Source: DATDVC01 sp036517695
GTDB lineage: Bacteria; Patescibacteriota; Minisyncoccia; Phycocordibacterales; WO2-35-19
Direction of reading: 5' to 3'
Length of the DNA: 21,212 nt
Assembly (NCBI GenBank): GCA_036517695.1
Contig: DATDVC010000006.1
Span: 1 to 21,212, forward strand
A program made the position numbers and the translations under genes. This document shows, in pieces, positions 15,555 through 21,212 of the stretch. The notes beneath the pieces were generated by a model. That model searched no databases. It was not told the origin of the DNA and was given only the letters and a program-made list of their open reading frames with translations. Each line of letters opens with the position of its first letter. Position 1 is the first letter of the stretch.

Positions 15555-16955
15555 ATGGAATATAAACCCACCATAGGGCTTGAAGTTCATGCGGAATTAA
15601 AAACAGAAACCAAAATGTTCTGTGACTGCAAGAATGACCCCGATGAAAAAAGTCCAAATAAAAACATATGCCCCGTGTGCATGGGCCACCCGGGAACGTT
15701 GCCTGTTATAAACAGGGAAGCGGTAAAGCATATTTTGAAAATAGGCCTTGCTCTCGGTGGCCACATTTCAGACGAGTCCGAATTTGATAGAAAGAATTAT
15801 TTTTACCCGGATATTCCCAAGGGATACCAAATCAGCCAGTATAAATATCCGTTTGTTGTGGGCGGCGAACTTGCCGGTATCAAATTGACACGGATACACC
15901 TTGAAGAGGATACCGCAAGATCTTCCCACTCAAAAGGCGACTATAGCTTAGTAGATTTCAATAGGGCCGGAGTTCCGTTAATGGAATTGGTAACCGAACC
16001 GGTAATACACTCGGCATCTAAAGTTGTTGAATTTGGCGAAGAGCTTCAAAAATTGCTCCAATATTTAGAAATTTCAGATGCTAATATGGAAAAGGGCGAG
16101 ATGCGTTTGGAGGCAAATATTTCTGTAAGCAATACAGATGTTTTGGGCACGAAAGTTGAAGTTAAGAATCTAAATTCCTTCAAATCTGCTGGTAAAGCTA
16201 TTGAATATGAAATAAAAAGGCAAGTGGAAATTTTGAAATCTGGGGGAACTGTGAGTCAAGAGACGAGGGGTTTTGACGAACATAACCAAAAAACATTTTC
16301 CCAAAGACTAAAAGAAAGCTCTCATGATTACCGATATTTCCCCGATCCTGATTTACCCAAGCTAAAGATAAGCGAGATTGAAGACTTTGCAAAAGATACT
16401 CTAGTGTCAGCCACCAAAGAAACTCCGACCGAAAAGAGAGCTAGATTCAAAAAAGACTACGGAATTAAAACTTCAGATATTGATTTTTATGTATCGAATC
16501 CAGAGTTTGGCAATGTTTTTGAGTTGGCCGCCAAAGAGATACCAAAAAAAGAAGGTTTGCAGGTCTTGTCGAATTATGTAGTTAGCGACTTGGCAAGCTT
16601 CGGAGAAAGGGGGCTACTTATTGGAGGTAGTCGTCTAAGTGGACTGATCAAAATGATCCTAGAGGGTTCGGTGTCTTCTCGTGGAGCAAAGATTATTTTG
16701 CAAAAAATGACAGAAATAAGCGATGATCCTAGTGAGATTGCCAAGAAAGAGGGCTTGTTTCAAAAAAGCGATACAGATGAATTGCTTTTGGTTGCTAAGT
16801 CAATTTTAGATCAAAACAAGGACGTAGCCCTCTCTTACAAAGAAGGCAAAACTTCGGCCATACAGTTTCTTGTCGGACAGGGGATGAAAGCGACCAAGGG
16901 GTCTGCTAATCCAAATCTAATCAGGTCTATATTTGAGGACTTACTAAAAGCATAA
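15555..16955 (+). CDS. gatB: Aspartyl/glutamyl-tRNA amidotransferase subunit B
   Basis: GatB is the kinase/transamidase subunit of GatCAB, which turns Glu-tRNA-Gln (and Asp-tRNA-Asn) into Gln-tRNA-Gln (and Asn-tRNA-Asn). The N-terminus YKPTIGLEVHAELKTETKMF is typical. The zinc-site cysteines are Cys23, Cys25, Cys39 and Cys42 (CDC and CPVCMGHPG). Further hallmarks are DRKNYFYPDIPKGYQISQYK, LEEDTARS, DFNRAGVPLMELVTEP and SSHDYRYFPDPDLP. The C-terminal GatB/YqeY tRNA-binding part runs from about residue 320 to the end (VGQGMKATKGSANPNLI). Length is 466 residues, normal. Neither gatA nor gatC is in the window, so the complex is encoded in separate places. It is the last gene of the left + strand run and converges on the transposase-like gene, 26 bases away. 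Confidence 0.97.
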   Translation: MEYKPTIGLEVHAELKTETKMFCDCKNDPDEKSPNKNICPVCMGHPGTLPVINREAVKHILKIGLALGGHISDESEFDRKNYFYPDIPKGYQISQYKYPFVVGGELAGIKLTRIHLEEDTARSSHSKGDYSLVDFNRAGVPLMELVTEPVIHSASKVVEFGEELQKLLQYLEISDANMEKGEMRLEANISVSNTDVLGTKVEVKNLNSFKSAGKAIEYEIKRQVEILKSGGTVSQETRGFDEHNQKTFSQRLKESSHDYRYFPDPDLPKLKISEIEDFAKDTLVSATKETPTEKRARFKKDYGIKTSDIDFYVSNPEFGNVFELAAKEIPKKEGLQVLSNYVVSDLASFGERGLLIGGSRLSGLIKMILEGSVSSRGAKIILQKMTEISDDPSEIAKKEGLFQKSDTDELLLVAKSILDQNKDVALSYKEGKTSAIQFLVGQGMKATKGSANPNLIRSIFEDLLKA

Positions 16956-16981
16956 GGTGATCTTTTTTAATCCAATTAATT

Positions 16982-17620
16982 CTAACTTTCTGTGTCGTGT
17001 CCCATTACAAATTTTTTATAATCACCAGGGTTTTTGAAAATCCCTAAAATCTCTTTTGTGTTTAGCAAATCTCCCCACCGGTTATGATCAGTATAGTCCG
17101 TGTGGCTTGACCACCGGTGCCCCCCCAATTTACCCGCAGGACTCTGCTTACTGAAAGGTTTCTTGTGTATTACGGCAGATGTACTCAATAAATCAGTCTC
17201 ACTTTTGATTTGTTTGGATCTAAATACGCCACTAAATACGTGGCCTGATCTTTTATATTTTGCATTGTAGTATTTGCTGTAGCCAGTAAGTAGGCGTTGC
17301 ATGTATACCGATAGCGCCATTTCTTCAAGATTTTTGATAACCAAATCAAACGAATTTTGTGTCAATGCAAAAGCAAGTAACTCAACATTTCGATTTTTTA
17401 GGATCTCTTTTTGCTTGTTTTCTCCGGCCAAAAAAGCACCTCTTTTTTTGTAGGAGTCGACGTACCAAAAGACATTATGCATTCGGATGGGGGACTGGAG
17501 ATGTGTGGCCAAAAAAATAAATCTGGTGCAGTCAATCTCGTCAGCGAAAAGATCAACACTCTCGATGCCAGTGCTACAGACATGGTAAGTACTATTTGCG
17601 TAAAATTTCTCAGGTCTCAT
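16982..17620 (-). CDS. REP-associated/IS200-type transposase-like protein with altered HUH motif
   Basis: A 212-residue protein of the Y1 transposase (RAYT-like) fold. Family landmarks: YHVCSTGIES at the start; YMQRLLTGYSKYYNAKYKRS followed by GHVFSGVFRSKQI at residues 106-138, which holds the presumed catalytic tyrosine (Tyr117/Tyr118); IHKKP (the usual IHLNP) at 151-155; and HRWSSHTDY (the usual YPWSSYLDY). The metal-binding segment, normally MPNHFHLLV, reads TQNSFDLVI at 87-95: both histidines are replaced (Ser90 and Asp92). The frame is otherwise intact. It could be a decayed element, or a protein kept for DNA or RNA binding. It is on the - strand, opposite to gatB, with a -10 box just upstream. 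No IS ends were recognised. Confidence 0.85.
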   Translation of the reverse strand: MRPEKFYANSTYHVCSTGIESVDLFADEIDCTRFIFLATHLQSPIRMHNVFWYVDSYKKRGAFLAGENKQKEILKNRNVELLAFALTQNSFDLVIKNLEEMALSVYMQRLLTGYSKYYNAKYKRSGHVFSGVFRSKQIKSETDLLSTSAVIHKKPFSKQSPAGKLGGHRWSSHTDYTDHNRWGDLLNTKEILGIFKNPGDYKKFVMGHDTES

Positions 17621-18323
17621 ACAAACTTAATTATAAGCTATCATGCTAATATGGCCATGCCATCGGTATACTTTGATGTGGAAAACTACCAAAAACCACA
17701 GAACTAATATTCAACGCTATGCTTTTAGTATAGATTTAATAATAATTTTATTGCACAATCATAATATTTGCAGATGATTTTTGGTGGGGGACTCGCGTTT
17801 TTGTTCTGCTGGTCGAGCAGGCTTAGTTATTTTTTTGGTAAAAAGTACGCGGTGTTTTTATGGAATCTTAAATTTTCCTGTGTGGTTAAAATTCCGGACT
17901 CATTTTTTTGGAGCTGTTGATATTCGAATGTCCCACAATAACAAACTTACCGCTTTCTGGTTATAGGTAATCATAAAAACTACACTAGACTAAAATGTTT
18001 TCGGCATACTTTGCTGTTTATTTATGTTAGAGCTTTACGCAAAACTTAGGGTATTCATGGTAAGCTTTGTGAATTCTGGCTAGTTGGGGGTCGGGGTAAT
18101 AACTAGTCTTTAAAACTCTTCTTGTTGTCCTTAATTTTTATTTGAAATATGTTTTCGTAATCAGTGTCTTTGTTTCTGGTCAGTGTTTTTTAAAAGTTGA
18201 CAGAGTATAAATTATAAAACTAACTCATATTTTTTGCAGAAGAGGTGAAGAACATCTTCCTTTGTTCTGATTTTTTATCCTTATATACATACACTCATAA
18301 TCATTTTCTAACTTTTTAGTTGA
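17621..18323. other. AT-rich non-coding stretch of about 700 bases
   Basis: I find no convincing gene here. One + strand frame at 17781-17966 is open for 61 residues, but its composition (clustered aromatics, no family likeness) and lack of a start signal make it doubtful. There is a 5-bp hairpin CTGCT/AGCAG at 17806-17820 shortly before a run of Ts, and a 12-base sequence TGTGTGGTTAAA (17879-17890) that recurs at 18889-18900. The base composition is clearly more AT-rich than the gene block on the left. It may be remains of an inserted element. Confidence 0.5.
17630..17635 (-). promoter_or_regulatory. -10 box of the transposase-like gene
   Basis: Read on the - strand this is a perfect TATAAT, nine bases before the ATG that begins at 17620. 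Transcription would start about three bases before the start codon. No clear -35 is seen. Confidence 0.45.
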
Positions 18324-18587
18324 TCATTTTAGTTGATCATTTTCCTCCAAGTGTTGGACCAACAATTTTTTTATTACATTTTTCTTTTCTTTTATTAGGT
18401 GGGGGACAGTCTCTATCATTTCTATGATTTTTTCAATGTCTCCTGTTTTGTATATACGATAATTGTTTAGCGGGTGTCTGTGTGCTTGGAGTTTTCCTGC
18501 TTTATCCCAGTTTCTTAATGTAATCTTCGATACCCCTAAAATTTTAGCGGCCCCTTTTATTGTTATGTATTCATTTACTTTATCCAT
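18324..18587 (-). CDS. Small MerR/excisionase-like DNA-binding protein
   Basis: An 87-residue protein with a winged helix-turn-helix of the MerR/excisionase kind at residues 6-55: YITIKGAAKILGVSKITLRN, followed by WDKAGKLQAHRHPLNNYRIY and KTGDIEKII. This W-x-x-x-G-K-L...Y-R-x-Y pattern is also found at the front of IS607-type resolvases and some restriction-modification regulators. The remaining 30 residues are a charged helix (LIKEKKNVIKKLLVQHLEEN). There is no catalytic domain, so it is either a free regulator or the front end of something lost. A 13-base tandem repeat (TTTTAGTTGATCA twice, 18314-18339) overlaps its stop; removing one copy would add only one residue. It lies alone in an AT-rich region, divergent from the large surface-protein gene. 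Confidence 0.85.
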   Translation of the reverse strand: MDKVNEYITIKGAAKILGVSKITLRNWDKAGKLQAHRHPLNNYRIYKTGDIEKIIEMIETVPHLIKEKKNVIKKLLVQHLEENDQLK

Positions 18588-18766
18588 TTTGGTGTGATTA
18601 AAAATTTAATATCATGTTTGAGCTTTGTTTCATAACTATATAAAACATGCATAAACATTATAAGATAAATATAAAACTTAAGTAAAGCTTAATACTGTGT
18701 AAAACTAATTACATAAAATTGATTTTCCATCTGAGTCTTTTTCCTAAGTAAATTTTTTGTTAACCC

Positions 18767-18788
18767 AAAACCTAAAAACATAGGTTTT
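18767..18788. repeat. Perfect 8-bp inverted repeat AAAACCTA/TAGGTTTT
   Basis: AAAACCTA (18767-18774), loop AAAACA, TAGGTTTT (18781-18788). The arm with Ts on the + strand looks like a weak intrinsic terminator, but no + strand gene ends here, so an operator or remnant is equally likely. Confidence 0.4.
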
Positions 18789-18974
18789 TCTATGAAATGA
18801 CCCATCGGTGCACCATAATTGGCTTATCAATGTTTGTGCGCAAAAAGCTCGCATTTTGATATTTTAGATTTTACATTTATCTTTAGTTTGTGTGGTTAAA
18901 TTTTTTTATTTTTACACCAGATATCTGATAAATAATTTTTTCAATTTTTCCTAAATTATCCCCAATTTTAGGTT

Positions 18975-18994
18975 TATCTCGGCTCTCCGAGATA
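18975..18994. promoter_or_regulatory. Perfect 8-bp inverted repeat at the surface-protein promoter (possible operator)
   Basis: TATCTCGG (18975-18982), loop CTCT, CCGAGATA (18987-18994). It stands out as GC-rich in an AT-rich setting, lies 14 bases before the ATG at 19009 and abuts the -10-like TAAAAT. A protein bound here would cover the promoter. It is not followed by a T-run, so it is not a typical terminator. Confidence 0.55.
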
Positions 18995-18995
18995 T

Positions 18996-19001
18996 TAAAA
19001 T
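18996..19001 (+). promoter_or_regulatory. -10 box TAAAAT of the surface-protein gene
   Basis: TAAAAT ends seven bases before the ATG at 19009, predicting a start at or one base before the ATG. No clear -35; the place where one would lie is next to the inverted repeat. Confidence 0.45.
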
Positions 19002-19008
19002 ATATGCA

Positions 19009-21212
19009 ATGGAAGAGACTCTAAATTTTGCCGGAGAAAAGTATATTTCGGCAAAAATTGCCGCTAAAAAATTTGGCTATGCAAGCGACTATGTCGGCCA
19101 GCTTTGCAGGCAGAAAAAAATAAAATCCCATCTTGTTGGCAGGAATTGGTATGTCTTAGAATCTGACTTATCTGAATACAAAAAGGGGGTAAGATCCGGC
19201 TTCTATGGATTTCGCACATCTTTTAACATGCCTCTTAAAAAGGACGCAAGAAAAGCAAAAAAAGAATCTTTTCCGGTTGAATCTAGGGTTAACCAGACAG
19301 ATAATGCCCATTACTTAAATGACGAAAGAGAATTATTGCCAAACATTATCAAAAAAATTGATCTTGATTCGGTAAAATTTTTGGCATTAAAAAGAATAGA
19401 AGATTCTTTGTCTAGACCAAGAGAAAGGTCTGATTTTGAAAAATTTGTTGCGGTCTCTGTGTTTGTATTGATGGCCACTTTAAGTGGCGCCTTCCTTGCT
19501 TTTGATGGTGTAAATTTTGTAAAATCTGCCAAAAATTATTTTGTTGGAAATCCAAAAGAAGAAGCGCAATTTGTTTATGGCCCGTTACTTAGGGATGTAA
19601 AAAATAGCTTTGCATCTATTAGATTTAATCAAAAAAATCTAGAAGAGACTCACCACAACAGCCAACTGGCAGCTGCTTCCTCTGCTGGGCTAGCACAGTC
19701 AGCTTGGGGATGGTTGAAGGAAGGAGCAAAAAAAATAATAAGACCATGGATAGAAGAAGACAATGTTTTGGTAATCGTAAACGAATCCCCTGAAGTAGTT
19801 GGTGATGTTGGCGAAAAAGAGAATTTGCCGGTCAATAAAAATCCTACCACCATAGTTCAATCACGAACCGTGGTCGTGCCGGCTTCAGACAGGGAATACT
19901 TGGATTTAAGAATAGATCAAAGATTTGAAGAATTAAAAAATTATTTTCTTACCAACCCGATAGCTCCAAATGTAAACAGATACTATGTGACGAGGCAGAA
20001 TGATGCGATTGTTGATTCAATAAGCAGAACAACAAGTTCGAGTAGTAGTAGTTCTGGTGGTGTATCAAATTTAAGCGAGTTGTCCGATATTACACTAACT
20101 TCTCTTGCTTATGGAAATTTGCTTATGTATAACGGTTCAGAATGGGTGAATACAGCCACCTCTTCTTTAGGTATAAGTGGCTCGGGAACAGTAACCTCTA
20201 TTTCTACAAACAACGGTCTAACCGGTGGAGATATCACCACCACGGGAACGATTGGGTTAAATACAGCTGGATTTTCTGTGAACGGCCTTCTTACTTGGGA
20301 TGGTTCCAACTTGGTGGCTACTGGCACTCCGCAACTTACCGTTGGAAATATTTTAGCTACTTCAACAAATGCCACTTCTACTTTTGAGCACAACTTGGCA
20401 ATAAATGGCACCGGCACCACCACTTCTAATGGCGGTTTCAATATTTCAGCTGGCTGTTTTGCTATCAACGGGACGTGTATTGGAGGGGGAAGTGGAAGTG
20501 GAAGCGGAGCCTCAACGACACTCCTCGCTGACTCCAACACTTGGTCTGGCGCCAACAACTTCACTCAAAAACTTGGTCTGTCTTCTAGCACTCCTTGGGC
20601 TCAACTTTCAATCAACCCAAATGCATTGGGATCTGGCGTTCCGGAATTTGTGGTGGGCTCATCCTCGGCTACGCACTTTATAGTAGATGGTGGTGGTAAT
20701 GTAGGGATCGGAGCAACATCGGCCTATCTTACCGATAATGATTTGTCCGGTTTAGTGGTAACTCCAAATAATAATTTAGCGGGAAACAATACTCGCCCGG
20801 CGGTCATCTTGCGCGGAAAATATTCCCAAGGTTCTGCTGGGATTGGTGACTTTAGAATAAACGCTAGTGACGCCTCGGCCTCTCAAGTGGATACTTGGGC
20901 GATGTCGTTCAGGAGGACGGGTACTTTTGGTGGGGGTGCCGAGAGTCTGACTTTTTATTTTGATCGAGGTGGCGATAGTTATCCGGTAATGGGCCTCCTT
21001 AACAATGCTAACACTACATTTTTTGGTAACGTTGGTGTTTCCACAACAACTCCATATTATGCTCTAACCACCTCCTCCTCCACCGCCCCCCAACTCTCTC
21101 TTTCTGCTGGAGCTGGCATTGCTCAATGGGTCCAACGTAACGCCGGAGGCAACTTCTACCTCTCCACCACCACAGTTGATGGCACATCTACTACCTCCAT
21201 CTCCGCTCTCGA
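19009..21212 (+). CDS. Large HTH-membrane-tail-fibre-like surface protein, 3' end beyond window
   Basis: The frame is open from the ATG at 19009 to the right edge (734 residues, no stop). Residues about 9-58 resemble a helix-turn-helix/excisionase domain: YISAKIAAKKFGYASDYVGQ, then LCRQKKIKSHLVGRNWYVLE. A charged linker follows, then one membrane span at about 146-165 (FVAVSVFVLMATLSGAFLAF). Beyond it are a helical part (IDQRFEELKNYFLTNPIAPN) and a serine run near residue 345. The long region after that is rich in Gly, Ser, Thr and Asn, with tail-fibre-like units (NGLTGGDITTTGTIGLN; GGGNVGIGATS; FGNVGVSTTTPYYAL). The N-terminus should be cytoplasmic and the rest outside. Proteins with VGIG-type repeats are common in Parcubacteria and may end in an endosialidase-type chaperone domain; that part is not visible. 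Likely an adhesin or surface fibre; the HTH could give self-regulation. Confidence 0.88.
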   Translation, partial: MEETLNFAGEKYISAKIAAKKFGYASDYVGQLCRQKKIKSHLVGRNWYVLESDLSEYKKGVRSGFYGFRTSFNMPLKKDARKAKKESFPVESRVNQTDNAHYLNDERELLPNIIKKIDLDSVKFLALKRIEDSLSRPRERSDFEKFVAVSVFVLMATLSGAFLAFDGVNFVKSAKNYFVGNPKEEAQFVYGPLLRDVKNSFASIRFNQKNLEETHHNSQLAAASSAGLAQSAWGWLKEGAKKIIRPWIEEDNVLVIVNESPEVVGDVGEKENLPVNKNPTTIVQSRTVVVPASDREYLDLRIDQRFEELKNYFLTNPIAPNVNRYYVTRQNDAIVDSISRTTSSSSSSSGGVSNLSELSDITLTSLAYGNLLMYNGSEWVNTATSSLGISGSGTVTSISTNNGLTGGDITTTGTIGLNTAGFSVNGLLTWDGSNLVATGTPQLTVGNILATSTNATSTFEHNLAINGTGTTTSNGGFNISAGCFAINGTCIGGGSGSGSGASTTLLADSNTWSGANNFTQKLGLSSSTPWAQLSINPNALGSGVPEFVVGSSSATHFIVDGGGNVGIGATSAYLTDNDLSGLVVTPNNNLAGNNTRPAVILRGKYSQGSAGIGDFRINASDASASQVDTWAMSFRRTGTFGGGAESLTFYFDRGGDSYPVMGLLNNANTTFFGNVGVSTTTPYYALTTSSSTAPQLSLSAGAGIAQWVQRNAGGNFYLSTTTVDGTSTTSISAL

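Larger units (their letters stand above)
18588..19008. promoter_or_regulatory. Divergent intergenic region with several palindromes
   Basis: About 420 AT-rich bases between the divergent HTH gene (- strand) and the large surface-protein gene (+ strand). I see no gene. It holds several symmetric sequences: AAAACCTA/TAGGTTTT (18767-18788), GGTGCACC (18807-18814), CAGATATCTG (18918-18927), CCTAAA/TTTAGG (18950-18972) and the strong repeat at 18975-18994. Such a cluster suits a control region for one or both genes. Confidence 0.45.

Noticed and set aside
16956..16981. Intrinsic terminator between gatB and the transposase-like gene
   Set aside because: There is a run of six Ts, but the only stem (AAAAG/CTTTT with a 12-base loop) is too weak to call.
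17411..17707. Open frame of 98 codons on the + strand
   Set aside because: More than two thirds of it is antisense to the transposase-like gene, whose family motifs are clear; the remainder has no recognisable pattern or start signal.
17781..17966. Open frame of 61 codons on the + strand in the AT-rich stretch
   Set aside because: No family likeness, odd composition and no promoter or leader signal; a frame of this length is expected by chance.
18197..18218. TTGACA followed by TATAAA on the + strand
   Set aside because: The spacing is 10 bases, too short for a promoter, and no + strand gene follows.
18314..18339. 13-base tandem repeat (TTTTAGTTGATCA twice) over the stop of the small HTH gene, suspected to have truncated it
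   Set aside because: Removing one copy in thought adds only one residue before another stop, so it does not explain a lost domain.
1..21212. tRNA, rRNA or CRISPR array
   Set aside because: No cloverleaf with a GTTCGA-type T-loop, no rRNA-like stretch and no regularly spaced direct repeats were seen in the gaps; a covariance-model search was not possible here.

Overview
The window looks like a chromosomal segment of a Candidate Phyla Radiation (Patescibacteria, most likely Parcubacteria-type) bacterium. Support comes from trimmed housekeeping proteins (an alanyl-tRNA synthetase of about 630 residues with no C-terminal domain, a 114-residue L13), the near absence of Shine-Dalgarno sequences, a divergent IS200/REP-type transposase-like gene of the kind common in these genomes, and a very large serine/threonine/glycine-rich surface protein with a single membrane anchor. 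TGA is used as a stop (pepF, infA), so this is not one of the code-25 lineages. This placement is inference from gene content, not from a tree.

Layout. Positions 1-16955 form a dense run of genes, all on the + strand: a 5'-truncated M3 oligoendopeptidase overlapping alaS by 4 bases; a single-membrane-span protein of unknown function; then a translation/transcription cluster (infA, rpmJ, rpsM, rpsK, rpsD, rpoA, rplQ, rplM, rpsI) followed directly by a chaperone cluster (grpE, a small coiled-coil protein, dnaK, dnaJ), a cytoplasmic GH15 glucoamylase-like enzyme, and gatB. Positions about 16956-19000 are different: AT-rich, gene-poor, with two - strand genes (a transposase-like protein whose two metal-binding histidines are replaced, and a small MerR/excisionase-like DNA-binding protein) and long non-coding stretches. 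From 19009 a long + strand gene runs off the right edge. It joins an N-terminal helix-turn-helix-like domain, one membrane span and a long tail-fibre-like exterior.

How the genes work together. The left part makes the ribosome, RNA polymerase alpha, initiation factor 1, Ala-tRNA and Gln/Asn-tRNA, then the Hsp70 machine that folds new proteins. GrpE, DnaK and DnaJ are all present, but the -10 boxes suggest that the coiled-coil gene, dnaK, dnaJ and the GH15 gene each also have their own promoter.

Most notable signals: (1) at four genes a -10 hexamer ends exactly six bases before the ATG, predicting leaderless mRNAs; (2) dnaK is the exception, with a leader of about 86 bases carrying two back-to-back perfect hairpins, the second touching the start codon; (3) the HTH-membrane-fibre protein has a perfect 8-bp inverted repeat overlapping its promoter, suggesting possible self-regulation; (4) the transposase-like protein has lost the HUH histidines. 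No rRNA, tRNA or CRISPR array was seen.
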